Source of the DNA: an uncultured Rhodospirillales bacterium
GTDB lineage: Bacteria; Pseudomonadota; Alphaproteobacteria; Acetobacterales; Acetobacteraceae
Assembly: GCA_903835235.1 (NCBI GenBank)
Contig: CAILMF010000003.1
Location: 1 to 64,000, forward strand
Length of the DNA stretch: 64,000 bases
Direction: 5' to 3'
Shown here: positions 1 to 8,923 of the stretch, piece by piece
How positions within the stretch are numbered: the first letter of the stretch is position 1
Layout: each line of letters opens with the position of its first letter
Made by a program: the position numbers and the translations under genes
The notes under the pieces: generated by a model
What the model was told of the DNA's origin: nothing
The model's input: only the letters and a program-made list of their open reading frames with translations
Database searches by the model: none

Positions 1-37
1 ACGTCTCCGGCGATTCCGCCTTCGACGATCACACTCT
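1..37. repeat. Repeat family C, partial copy cut by the window edge
   Basis: ACGTCTCCGGCGATTCCGCCTTCGACGATCACACTCT is repeated at 103-139. Confidence 0.85.
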
Positions 38-40
38 GGA

Positions 41-139
41 GTCTGTCAGGCGCAGATCAGGAGCGCCCGACAGACTCCAGGTCTTCGTTTTGCCGTGTGA
101 TTCACGTCTCCGGCGATTCCGCCTTCGACGATCACACTC
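41..139. repeat. Repeat family C, full copy (two hairpins)
   Basis: Hairpin GTCTGTC..GACAGAC (41-77) followed by GTGTGAT (95-101)/ATCACAC (131-137); similar to 10166-10245. Confidence 0.8.
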
Positions 140-372
140 TACCCGAAGCGCACCTGGCGCTTGGCGTCGCCGCGGTGGTCCAGCAGGCTGAGGCCGAGCA
201 TCAGCACCAGGCCGGCCAGGCCGGCGGCGAAGCCGGCGAAGAGCGGCGGCAGGCGGGCGGGGGCAAAGCTGTCCCCCAGCAGCATGGCGCCGAGGGCGAT
301 GTAGACGATCAGGGCCAGGGCGATCAGCGAGCAGGCCGTGCGTTGCATTTGGGGGTGATCTCCGTTCCCCAT
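139..372 (-). CDS. Small membrane protein (77 aa), hypothetical
   Basis: Start at 372 (MGNGDHPQMQRTACSLIALALIVYIALGAMLL...) with two hydrophobic segments; stop TAG lies at the edge of an intergenic repeat. Confidence 0.5.
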   Translation of the reverse strand: MGNGDHPQMQRTACSLIALALIVYIALGAMLLGDSFAPARLPPLFAGFAAGLAGLVLMLGLSLLDHRGDAKRQVRFG

Positions 373-425
373 CCTTAAACACCCGGCGTCGGGCAGCTTC
401 GGGCCGCTGCCGGGGCGATTTCGTG

Positions 426-537
426 GCAGCGGCGGCGCCGCGGCGACTTCCTGGCAGCCGCGGCGCCGCGGCGCCTTCCTGGTAGCGGCGGCGCCGCAGC
501 GCCGACGGGGCAGCCGCGGCGCCGCAGCGCCGACGCC
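426..537. repeat. Tandem repeat, 4 x 28 bp, GC-rich (consensus GCAGCSGCGGCGCCGCRGCGmcttcctg)
   Basis: Units at 426-453, 454-481, 482-509 and 510-537, all exactly 28 bp by direct reading, each with a GCGGCGCCGC palindrome. Confidence 0.9.
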
Positions 538-547
538 GCCCGCGCCC

Positions 548-2530
548 TCAATGCACCAGGTGCCAGTCGCTGCCGACATTGCCGATGCCGCCGCCGCCGG
601 TGATCTGCGCGCCGTTCATCTGCCAGGTCCACAGCGTGCCGTCCTGGCCCCGGAACACCAGGTCGGCCTTGCCATCGCCGCTGAGGTCGGCGGCGCCGAT
701 CAGGCTCCACCAGGTGCCAACATTGCCCAGCGAGAGATAGGCGCTGGGCGCCAGGCCGGCCATTTCCCACAGGTAGAGGTTGCCGATCTGGTCCTGCCAG
801 ACCAGGTCGTCGGTGCCGTTGCCGTCCAGGTCCGCAATGGCCTTCACCGCCCAGCTGCCGCCATTGGCCACGCCGCCGGTGTAGTTGGGGTCGGCCATGG
901 CGGCCTGGGCGGCGCCACCGTTCTTGATGGCCGTGCCGTCCATTTCCCAGATGTAGTAGGTGGCGGCGGCGGCGGGCACGCCCGGCGCGGTGTGGAACAG
1001 GATGTCGGCGCGGCCGTCGCCGTCGAAGTCGCCGGTGCCGATGACCACCCAACCGAGGCCGGGATTCGCGATCTCGGTGATGATCGCAGCCTGACCATTC
1101 TGGGCGACCACGTCAGGAGCGCTCACCGTGACCATCCGCAACCCACCGTTGAAGCTGGATCGTTGCAGGATGCTGTCCTGGCCGGTGCCGGCGAAATCGT
1201 CCAGGCCGACGACATCCCAGGTGAAGCTGGGCAGGGATGGCACCACCGGGGTGCCGAGGGTCGCGCCATCCGTGGTGGCGTATTCGACGCCGTCGTCACC
1301 GTCCTGCGCCACCACCTGCCGCGTGGCCAGGCCCAGCAGGTTGCCGCTGAACAGCGCCTGGTAGTGGTGCAGCCCGTGGTAAATGTTGCCAAGGTCGACC
1401 CAGCCGGAGCTGCCGTAGGACCACAGCTCGCCAGTGGTGTCGTTCTGGAACAGCAGCTCCGCCCTGTGGTCGCCGTTCAGGTCGCCCCGCGTCGGCGCCT
1501 CGGGGTCGAAGTGGCCATCGGCGAAGCGGACCAGGGTGGCGCCGGTCAGCAGGTCGGTGCCGCCGGGGCCGGTGACGCTCAGGCTGCCATCGGGGTTGCG
1601 GTGGATGCCGTACCGGTTGAAGGCGCCACTGTAGCTGACGGTCTCGGCGCCGGTCACGGTCTCGCCGCCGCCCAGCCCCAGGGCCACGCGGTCGTTGCCG
1701 CCGCCGGTGGCGATGACGTTGTTGCCGCCGGCGAGCACGGTGACGAGGTCGGCGCCGCTGCCGGTGGTGACGTGGTTGCCCCAGCCGCTGATGGTCACCT
1801 GGTTGGCGCCGTCGCCCAGGGTGATGCTGGCGCCGCCGGTCGGGCCGTCGACGATGTTGCCGTCATTGCCGCCGGTGATGGTCTCGCCCCAGCCATTGGC
1901 GTGGATGGTGTTGCGGCCGGCGCCGCCCTCGATGCTGGCGCTGTCGGCGTTGACGGTGATCAGGTCGTCGCCGGGGCCGCCCCGGATGATGCTGCCCCAG
2001 CCGGACGCGGTGATGCTGTCATTGCCCTCGCCACCATCCAGCAGGGAGGAAGAGCCGGTGGCGGAGAGGATGTCATTGCCGGCGCCGCCAAGGAGGCTGT
2101 CGGCCCAGCCAGTGGCGGAGAGGCTGTCGGCGCCACCGAGGCCGTTGAGGGTGGCGGAGGAGAAGGCGCTGGTCAGGGTGTCGTTGCCGTTGTTGCCACT
2201 GACGGTGCCGGCCCATCCGGTGGCGCTGGCGGTGACGGGGTCGGCGGCGAGGATGGTGAAGTTGAAGAACTGAACGGTGCCGAACAGGTCGTAATAGGGA
2301 ATGTCCCAGACGATCATCTCGTAGGTGCCCGGTAGCAGCCCGGTCAGCGTCGCGGTCCAGTTATCGCCGGTGACGGTGGTCTGCGGGAAATCCCCCCCTG
2401 CAGAGAAAGCGACAATGAAGGGGTCGCCGTTGGTCGTGCCGAACAGCGTGATGTCACTGGCCGAGGTGATGTTGTCCCCGGGGATGCCGGTGTCCGGCGT
2501 AATGCCGGTGAAGAGCACTCTATCCGCCAT
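548..2530 (-). CDS. RTX-like calcium-binding repeat protein with C-terminal FG-GAP/VCBS-type repeats
   Basis: GGAGND, GGEGND and GGPGDD nonapeptide-like motifs; C-terminal GDLNGDHRAELLFQN / GDFDGDGRADILFH / DLSGDGKADLVFRG repeats. Likely start MADRVLFTG. Confidence 0.75.
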   Translation of the reverse strand: MADRVLFTGITPDTGIPGDNITSASDITLFGTTNGDPFIVAFSAGGDFPQTTVTGDNWTATLTGLLPGTYEMIVWDIPYYDLFGTVQFFNFTILAADPVTASATGWAGTVSGNNGNDTLTSAFSSATLNGLGGADSLSATGWADSLLGGAGNDILSATGSSSLLDGGEGNDSITASGWGSIIRGGPGDDLITVNADSASIEGGAGRNTIHANGWGETITGGNDGNIVDGPTGGASITLGDGANQVTISGWGNHVTTGSGADLVTVLAGGNNVIATGGGNDRVALGLGGGETVTGAETVSYSGAFNRYGIHRNPDGSLSVTGPGGTDLLTGATLVRFADGHFDPEAPTRGDLNGDHRAELLFQNDTTGELWSYGSSGWVDLGNIYHGLHHYQALFSGNLLGLATRQVVAQDGDDGVEYATTDGATLGTPVVPSLPSFTWDVVGLDDFAGTGQDSILQRSSFNGGLRMVTVSAPDVVAQNGQAAIITEIANPGLGWVVIGTGDFDGDGRADILFHTAPGVPAAAATYYIWEMDGTAIKNGGAAQAAMADPNYTGGVANGGSWAVKAIADLDGNGTDDLVWQDQIGNLYLWEMAGLAPSAYLSLGNVGTWWSLIGAADLSGDGKADLVFRGQDGTLWTWQMNGAQITGGGGIGNVGSDWHLVH

Positions 2531-2949
2531 GCTGCCGCTCCGCGCCGTCGGGGCGCGCTGCACATCAGGCGCGCGCCGGGTTCATTCGCGGTAGCCTTGC
2601 GGTCTGGTCAGCCCGGATGAAACCAACCCAAGGTTGAAACGTTGTGCACGCGTTGTTTAAAAACAAGACTCGCTGGAAAGATCGCAAACCAAGTGTCGTT
2701 CCATGGAAATATTACGCATGCATGAGACGACTGCATGCGGAGACATGGTAATCCCGGATGGTTCGGCGCTTTCCGGCACCAGGTCCTTGATTCGCGGCCT
2801 GCCCAGGGGCGGCGCAACTTTCGGGCGCCTCGCCTATTTGCGCGCCACTTTCGGCCCAGAAACGCGGCACCTGGCCCGCCCCCCCGGTTGCGCTCGCCGC
2901 TTGAATCCCCGAACCTCCGCGCCTTGCTCGGGACAAGGGGACCCAACCC

Positions 2950-3813
2950 ATGCGTCGCTTCATGCTTGCCATTGCACTGGCCGCCGGCCTTGGTGCCACC
3001 GCCCAGGCGCAGACCGTCGTCGGCGCCGTGAACTCCACCCTGCCGCCCTGGCGCTGCGGCGTGGACGGCACCTTCGCGCCGCACGCCTTCCCGACCATGG
3101 ACGGCAAGACCCAGGGCTTCCAGGTCGACCTGTTCGACGAGATCGGCAAGCGCATGGGCCGGCGGATCGAGATCACCTCGGCCAGCTTCTCCGGCCTGAT
3201 CCCGGCGCTGAATGCCGGGCGCTACGACTTCCTGTGCGCGCCGACCACGGTGACGCCGGAGCGGGCCGCCAGCCTGCTGTTCACCGAAGGCGCGCTGTAC
3301 ACCGAGCTGCAATTCGGCATCCGCCGCGGCACGCCGCCGATCCGCAGCGAGGAAGACCTGCGCGGCAAGACCATCAGCGTGAACAAGGGCACGCCGTACG
3401 AGGCCTGGGTGAACAACAACCGCGAGCGGCTGAACCTGACGCTGCTCGCCTTCGACACCCAGCCGGACGCGGTGCAGGCGGTGCTGCAGGGCCGTGCCTA
3501 TGCCAACCTGAGCGGCAACACGGTGATCAAGTACAGCGCCGCGCGCACGCCGCAGTACATTGCGGACTTCGCGCTGCCGGGCACGCGCTTCCACTGGGGC
3601 ACGCCGTTCCGCCAGGGCGAAACCGCCGCGCGCGACGCGATGGAGCGGGTGCTGGAATGCATGAAGCGGGACGGCACGGTGGCGCGGCTGAGCGAGAAGT
3701 GGTTCGGGCAGGCGCCGAAGCCGGATGATGGCGAGGTGACGATCTTCCCGGGCTTCGGCGTGCCGGGGCTGCCGGGCTACGACCCGACTCCGCATCAGCT
3801 GCAGTGCAGCTGA
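2950..3813 (+). CDS. Amino-acid ABC transporter substrate-binding protein (PBP2 family 3)
   Basis: Signal peptide MRRFMLAIALAAGLGATAQAQ; FQVDLFDEIGKRMGRRIEITSASFSGLIPALNAGRYDF typical of polar amino-acid SBPs; followed by ATPase and permeases. Confidence 0.9.
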   Translation: MRRFMLAIALAAGLGATAQAQTVVGAVNSTLPPWRCGVDGTFAPHAFPTMDGKTQGFQVDLFDEIGKRMGRRIEITSASFSGLIPALNAGRYDFLCAPTTVTPERAASLLFTEGALYTELQFGIRRGTPPIRSEEDLRGKTISVNKGTPYEAWVNNNRERLNLTLLAFDTQPDAVQAVLQGRAYANLSGNTVIKYSAARTPQYIADFALPGTRFHWGTPFRQGETAARDAMERVLECMKRDGTVARLSEKWFGQAPKPDDGEVTIFPGFGVPGLPGYDPTPHQLQCS

Positions 3814-3823
3814 TGCTTTTTGT
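3792..3823 (+). terminator. Intrinsic terminator overlapping the SBP stop codon
   Basis: GCATCAGCTG-CAGTG-CAGCTGATGC followed by TTTTTGTTT; 10-bp perfect stem, 5-nt loop, U-tract. Confidence 0.75.
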
Positions 3824-3828
3824 TTGCC

Positions 3829-3923
3829 CTCAGGCGCCGGGCGCGGCCGTCCGGCCGCTTGGCTTGCGCGGGCATAAGCCCGCGTCGGCCATTCGGCCTC
3901 TCGCCCCTGGCGGGGCGCCTGAG
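3829..3923. repeat. Intergenic multi-hairpin (cruciform-like) element between SBP and ATPase genes
   Basis: Outer arms CTCAGGCGCC (3829-3838)/GGCGCCTGAG (3914-3923); inner hairpin CGCGGGC-ATAA-GCCCGCG. Confidence 0.65.
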
Positions 3924-3985
3924 TCCGCGCCACAGCCTTCGCGTCCGCGGGCCAGGGGTCAGCGCATTTTGATGGCAGGCGCCTG

Positions 3986-4720
3986 ATGGCGATTGTCGAA
4001 GCGACCGGCATCCACAAGCATTTCGGCGCGCTGCACGTGCTGAAGGGCGTCGACCTGGTGGTGCAGGAGAAGGAGCTGGTCTTCGTGATCGGGCCGTCAG
4101 GCTCGGGCAAGTCCACGCTGCTGCGCTGCCTGAACCGGCTGGAGGAACCCTCCGGCGGGGCCATTGTGGTGGATGGCGTGGACATGCTTTCGCCGCGCAC
4201 CGACATCAACAAGGCGCGGCAGCGCATCGGCATGGTGTTCCAGAGCTTCAACCTGTACCCGCACATGACCGCGTTGGGGAATGTGACGCTGGCCCTGCGG
4301 AAAGTGCTGGGGCTGGGCCGGGCCGAGGCCGAGAAGCGCGGCCAGGCCGCGCTGGACCGGGTGCATCTGGCGGACCGCGCCGGGCATTTCCCCGGCCAGC
4401 TTTCCGGCGGGCAGCAGCAGCGCGTGGCGATTGCCCGCGCCATTGCGCTGGAGCCGCGGGTGATGCTGTTCGACGAGCCGACATCGGCGCTGGACCCGGA
4501 GCTGGTGGGCGGCGTGCTGGAAGCGATGCGCGAGCTGCGGCAGGACGGCATGACCATGGTGGTGGTGAGCCACGAGATGGCCTTCGCCCGCGCCGCGGCG
4601 GACCGCGTGGTGTTCATGGCGGATGGCGCCATCGTGGAGCAGGGCACGCCGGACCAGGTCTTCGGCAACCCGCAGCATGAGCGGACGAAAGCCTTCATCG
4701 GCCAGATCGGGCGGCACTGA
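3986..4720 (+). CDS. Amino-acid ABC transporter ATP-binding protein (GlnQ/HisP type)
   Basis: Walker A GPSGSGKST, signature LSGGQQQR, Walker B VMLFDEPTSALDPE. Confidence 0.95.
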   Translation: MAIVEATGIHKHFGALHVLKGVDLVVQEKELVFVIGPSGSGKSTLLRCLNRLEEPSGGAIVVDGVDMLSPRTDINKARQRIGMVFQSFNLYPHMTALGNVTLALRKVLGLGRAEAEKRGQAALDRVHLADRAGHFPGQLSGGQQQRVAIARAIALEPRVMLFDEPTSALDPELVGGVLEAMRELRQDGMTMVVVSHEMAFARAAADRVVFMADGAIVEQGTPDQVFGNPQHERTKAFIGQIGRH

Positions 4721-5457
4721 TGGCCCGCGACGAAACCCTGACCGACGCGGCATTGGGCGCGCTGGTGGGCGCGCTGCCCTTCCCCTGCATCAGCGTCCCC
4801 GGGGAACAGGCGCTGGCGACATGGGAGAGGATGCGGGCCGAAGGCGGCGGCTGGCCGGTGATTCTGGGCAGCGACCAGGACCTGCGGAAGCTGGCGCTGC
4901 GGGACCGCCTGGCGGCCGGGCGGCTGGCGGCGAACCTGACGGAAGCGGCGGGGCTGGAATTGCCCCAGGCGTTGCAGGCGTTCTGCGCCAGCCGCCAGGC
5001 GGAGGACGCGGACGACTTCGACGACGAGGCGATGGCGCCGCTGGAGCGCGGGGAATGGCCGGCCGAGGCCACGCCGCAGAGCGGCCCCGTCATGGTCAGG
5101 CATGGCAGCGGCGGCTTCCATCCGCGCGTTCACCTGGCGAGTTTGCCGGTCCGCGACGGGGCCGAGGCCTTGGCCTTGCTGGATTGGGGCGGCTGGAACG
5201 ATGTTCCCCCGGCGCCGCTGCTGGTTGCCGCGCTGCGCGACTGGCAGGCGCGCTTCGGCGCGGAATTGGTGGCGGTGAACCAGGATACGCTGGAATTGCG
5301 GGTCGCCCGGCCGCCCGCAACGCGCGACGCCGCAATGGCCCTGGCCGAGGAGCAAGCCGCCTGGTGCGAGGACATCGTGACCCAAGGGACGGAGACGGTC
5401 GCCGCTTTGGCCGCGGGGTTGCTGGACAGCCCCTGGTGGTTCTTCTGGTGGGATTGA
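4720..5457 (+). CDS. DUF4253 domain-containing protein
   Basis: C-terminal PLLVAALRDWQARFGAELVAVNQDTLELRVARPP...SPWWFFWWD resembles DUF4253; ATGA overlap with the upstream ATPase. Confidence 0.75.
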   Translation: MARDETLTDAALGALVGALPFPCISVPGEQALATWERMRAEGGGWPVILGSDQDLRKLALRDRLAAGRLAANLTEAAGLELPQALQAFCASRQAEDADDFDDEAMAPLERGEWPAEATPQSGPVMVRHGSGGFHPRVHLASLPVRDGAEALALLDWGGWNDVPPAPLLVAALRDWQARFGAELVAVNQDTLELRVARPPATRDAAMALAEEQAAWCEDIVTQGTETVAALAAGLLDSPWWFFWWD

Positions 5458-5461
5458 GCCT

Positions 5462-6142
5462 TTGACCAACTGGGACCGCTTCGTCGACAGTTTCTTCAAC
5501 GCCCGCGTGGCCGCGGAGTATTTTCCGAAGATCGTCGAGGGCTTCTGGCTGACCATCGTGCTGGCAGCCTGCATCATCGTGACAGGCCTGGCAGCGGGGC
5601 TGGGGCTGGCGGTGATCCGCGCCTTCGGGCTGCGGGTGGTGAACTGGGTCATCATCTTCGTGGTGGACCTGTTCCGCGCGCTGCCGCCGCTGGTGATCAT
5701 CGCGCTGCTGTATTTCGGGCTGCCGGCGGCCGGGCTTTCCATGGACGGCTTTGTTTGCGCCTGGATCGCGCTGGCGGCGGTGCTGATGGCGTTCTCTGAG
5801 GAAATCTTCTGGGCCGGGATAACCGCGGTGCCGAAGGGCCAGTGGGAGGCGGCGCGGTCCACCGGGCTCGGGTTTCTGCAGACGCTGGGCCATGTGGTGC
5901 TGCCGCAGGCGCTGCGGATGACGATACCGCCGCTGACCAACCGGACCATCGCGATCACCAAGGGCACCGCGCTGGCTTCCGTGGTGGCGGTGCCGGATAT
6001 TCTGGGCGCGGCGAATGCGGGGGTGAGCTTCAGCTTCAACCCGACGCCGCTGACCATGGGGGCCGCCGCATATCTGGTGCTGTTTTTGCCGGTGGTGATC
6101 TTCGGCCGCTGGGTCGAAACCCGGTTTGCCTGGAAGCGCTGA
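5462..6142 (+). CDS. Amino-acid ABC transporter permease
   Basis: TTG start; multispanning; EEIFWAGITAVPKGQWEAARSTGLG (EAA loop of His/Glu/Gln permeases). Confidence 0.92.
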   Translation: MTNWDRFVDSFFNARVAAEYFPKIVEGFWLTIVLAACIIVTGLAAGLGLAVIRAFGLRVVNWVIIFVVDLFRALPPLVIIALLYFGLPAAGLSMDGFVCAWIALAAVLMAFSEEIFWAGITAVPKGQWEAARSTGLGFLQTLGHVVLPQALRMTIPPLTNRTIAITKGTALASVVAVPDILGAANAGVSFSFNPTPLTMGAAAYLVLFLPVVIFGRWVETRFAWKR

Positions 6143-6145
6143 GCG

Positions 6146-6826
6146 ATGACCTGGGACGACTTCGTTCTCGCCTTCTTCTCCTGGCAGATCGTCAGCGAGG
6201 CTTGGCCGATTCTGTGGGACGGCTTGCAGCGCACCATCCTGATGTCGGTCATGGTGGTGCCGCTGGGGCTGATCGGCGGCACCGTGCTGGCGCTGCTTTC
6301 CACCGTTGATAACCCGTGGATACGCTGGCCGGCGGCGGTGTGGACCGACGTGTTCCGCGCGCTGCCGCCGCTGGTGCTGCTGATCTTCCTCTATGCCGGC
6401 GTGCCGTTCACGGGGTTGGAGATCAGCGCCTGGGGCGCGGTGGCCATCGGCTTCTTCCTGAATACCGGCAGCTACTACGGGGAAATCCTGCGCGCGGGCA
6501 TTGAGAGCGTGCCGCGCGGCCAGCAGGAGGCGGCGCGCAGCACCGGCCTGACGCGGTGGCAGACCATGCAGTACATCGTGCTGCCGCAGGCGTTCCGGAA
6601 CGTGCTGCCGGACCTCATCTCCAACACGCTGGAGGTGGTGAAGCTGACCAGCATTGCCTCCGTGGTGGCGCTGCCGGAGTTGCTGTTCCAGGCGCGGCAG
6701 GCGCAGAGCGTGACCTACAACGCCACGCCGATCGTGGCGGCGGCGGTGATCTACTTCATCCTGCTGTGGCCGATGGTGCGGGTGCTGAGCCGGCTGGAGA
6801 ACAAGGCGCTGGCGGGGCGGCGCTGA
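6146..6826 (+). CDS. Amino-acid ABC transporter permease
   Basis: GEILRAGIESVPRGQQEAARSTGLTRWQTMQYIVLPQAFRNVLP EAA motif. Confidence 0.93.
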   Translation: MTWDDFVLAFFSWQIVSEAWPILWDGLQRTILMSVMVVPLGLIGGTVLALLSTVDNPWIRWPAAVWTDVFRALPPLVLLIFLYAGVPFTGLEISAWGAVAIGFFLNTGSYYGEILRAGIESVPRGQQEAARSTGLTRWQTMQYIVLPQAFRNVLPDLISNTLEVVKLTSIASVVALPELLFQARQAQSVTYNATPIVAAAVIYFILLWPMVRVLSRLENKALAGRR

Positions 6827-6907
6827 AGCCCGCGCCTGCGGGACGCAGGTAGCATCCGCCGGCGCATGGTGGCAGAACCCGGGCCAATGCCGCCGGAGGA
6901 TGCCGCC

Positions 6908-7873
6908 ATGACCACCCGCCGTGCCCTGCTGGGGGCCTCGCTCGCCGCGGGCGCCACCGCAACCACCCTGGCCTGGCCCGCCTTAGCGCAGCAGCGCGCC
7001 GTGACCATCGTGGTGCCCTTCGCGCCAGGTGGCTCCACCGACATCCTCTCCCGCCTGATGGCGGAGCGGATGACCGCGCTGCTGGGCCAGGCGGTGCAGG
7101 TGGAGAACCGCGCGGGCGGCAATACCATCGTCGGCGGCGAGTATGTCGCGCGGGCGCAGCCGGATGGGCATACCATCCTGATGTCCTCGGGCACGACGCT
7201 CAGCATCAATCCCCTCGTGGTGCCCAACCTGCCCTACAAGGTCAGCGACTTCGCGCCGATCAGCCTGGCCACGACCTATCCGTTTGCCGTCATCGCGCAG
7301 AATCGCGGGCCGCAGGACGTGGCGGCCTGGATCGCCGAGGCCAAGCGCCGCCCGGGAGCGATGACCTATGGCACCAACGGGCCGACCACGCTGACCAATG
7401 TGGCCATGCTGATGGTGCTGGAAAAGCTCGGCATCACCATGCAGGACGTGACCTACCGGGGCGACGCGGCGGCGCTGAACGACTTCGTCGCCGGCAATCT
7501 CGACATGCTGGTGGTGGCCGGCGGCACGGCGCTGCCGGTGCGGGAAAACCGCCAGGGCAAGCTGCTGATCTGGACAGCCAAGCAGCGCATGCCCAGCACG
7601 CCCGAAGTGCCCTGCACCGGCGAATACGCCGCGGGGCTGGAGGCGCTGAGCTGGTTCGGCCTGCTGGCGCCGGCGCGCACGCCGGATGCGGCGGTGCGCC
7701 GGCTGCACGGCGCGGCGGCGGAATCGCTGAAGGACCAACGCATCCGCGAGCGGCTGCTGAACGACGCGCAGTTCATCATCGGCAATACGCCGGAGGAATT
7801 CGCCCAGTTCCTGCGCGACCAGGAGGCGCAGTGGCGGCCGATCCTGGCCAAGATGAACGTGCAGAACAACTGA
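6908..7873 (+). CDS. Bug-family tripartite tricarboxylate transporter substrate-binding protein
   Basis: Signal peptide; VTIVVPFAPGGSTDILSRLMAERM...VENRAGGNTIVGGEYVARAQPDGHTIL. Confidence 0.92.
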   Translation: MTTRRALLGASLAAGATATTLAWPALAQQRAVTIVVPFAPGGSTDILSRLMAERMTALLGQAVQVENRAGGNTIVGGEYVARAQPDGHTILMSSGTTLSINPLVVPNLPYKVSDFAPISLATTYPFAVIAQNRGPQDVAAWIAEAKRRPGAMTYGTNGPTTLTNVAMLMVLEKLGITMQDVTYRGDAAALNDFVAGNLDMLVVAGGTALPVRENRQGKLLIWTAKQRMPSTPEVPCTGEYAAGLEALSWFGLLAPARTPDAAVRRLHGAAAESLKDQRIRERLLNDAQFIIGNTPEEFAQFLRDQEAQWRPILAKMNVQNN

Positions 7874-7950
7874 GGCGGCGAGCGCCACCGATGGTGTAGG
7901 GTTACCCCCAACGCGGCGCCGGCCAACGGCGCCCGGAATGGGAGAACGCC

Positions 7951-8922
7951 ATGACCAGCCGTCGCCAGTTGCTTGCCGGGGCCGCCGCCTTCACGCTTGC
8001 CGCGCCGCGCCTGGCGCGGGCCGCCTGGCCGGCGGACCGGCCGATCGAGGTGATCGTGCCCTATCCGCCCGGCGGCGGGGTGGATGCCATGGCCCGCCTG
8101 GTGACCCAGGCGGTGGTGCCGCACCTGGAAGGGGCGCGCTTCGTCATCACCAACAAGGCCGGCGCCGGCGGGCAGCTGGGGTTCGAGGCCGGGCAGCTGG
8201 CCGCGCCGGACGGCTATACCCTGGTGGCCACCAGCGTGCCGGCGCTGGTGACCTACCCGATCGAGCGGGCGACGCGCTATCGGGCGGCCGACTTCACCTA
8301 TATCGCCAATGTGGTGGACGACCCCGGCGGGCTGTTCGTCGCCGCGGCCTCGCCGTGGAAGACGCTGGACGACCTGCTGCGCGCGGCACGGGAGAAGCCG
8401 GGCGAGGTGACCTATGGCACCACCGGCATCGGCTCGGACGACCACCTGCTGGTGATTGCGGTGGAGGAGGCGGCGCGGCTGCGGCCGATGAACCACGCGC
8501 CGTTCAATGGCAGCGCGCCGCTGCAGACCTCGCTGCTGGGCGGGCACCTGCAGCTGGGGGCCTTCAACATGAGCGAGGGGCTGGCGCAGCTGCGCGCCGG
8601 CGCCATTCGCTGCCTGGGCCAGGCCGCCGCCACGCGCTGGCGGCAGACGGCCGCGGTGCCGACGCTGAAGGAGCAGGGGCTGGACGTGATCAGCGGCGCG
8701 ACGCGCGGCATTGCGGCGCCGGGCGGGCTGCCGGCCGAGGTGACGGCGCGGCTGGAACGCGCCTTCGCCGCGGCGATGGCGGACCCGGCCTTCGTGCGCG
8801 AGGCGGAGCGCGTCGGTTTGCCCTTGGCGCCGGAGATCGGTGCCGAGTACCGTGCCGATGTGCTGCGCGAGGAAGCCCAGCTGCGCGCCCTGTGGCAGCG
8901 GCGCCCCTGGCAGGAGAAGTAG
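7951..8922 (+). CDS. Bug-family tripartite tricarboxylate transporter substrate-binding protein
   Basis: IEVIVPYPPGGGVDAMARLV...ITNKAGAGGQLGFEAGQLAAPDGYTLV. Confidence 0.9.
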   Translation: MTSRRQLLAGAAAFTLAAPRLARAAWPADRPIEVIVPYPPGGGVDAMARLVTQAVVPHLEGARFVITNKAGAGGQLGFEAGQLAAPDGYTLVATSVPALVTYPIERATRYRAADFTYIANVVDDPGGLFVAAASPWKTLDDLLRAAREKPGEVTYGTTGIGSDDHLLVIAVEEAARLRPMNHAPFNGSAPLQTSLLGGHLQLGAFNMSEGLAQLRAGAIRCLGQAAATRWRQTAAVPTLKEQGLDVISGATRGIAAPGGLPAEVTARLERAFAAAMADPAFVREAERVGLPLAPEIGAEYRADVLREEAQLRALWQRRPWQEK

Positions 8923-8923
8923 C

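Noticed and set aside
1-139. CRISPR array suspected from repeated 37-bp units at the window start
   Set aside because: Only two copies, with an internal hairpin element between them and a diverged third copy at 10 kb; no regular spacers and no cas genes.
3804-3986. 60-aa ORF between SBP and ATPase genes
   Set aside because: Lies over a terminator and multi-hairpin element; sequence better explained as structured intergenic DNA.
2608-6303. 1231-aa minus-strand ORF opposite the ABC transporter operon
   Set aside because: Antisense of well-supported transporter genes; Ser/Arg/Pro-rich low-complexity translation typical of spurious ORFs in high-GC DNA.
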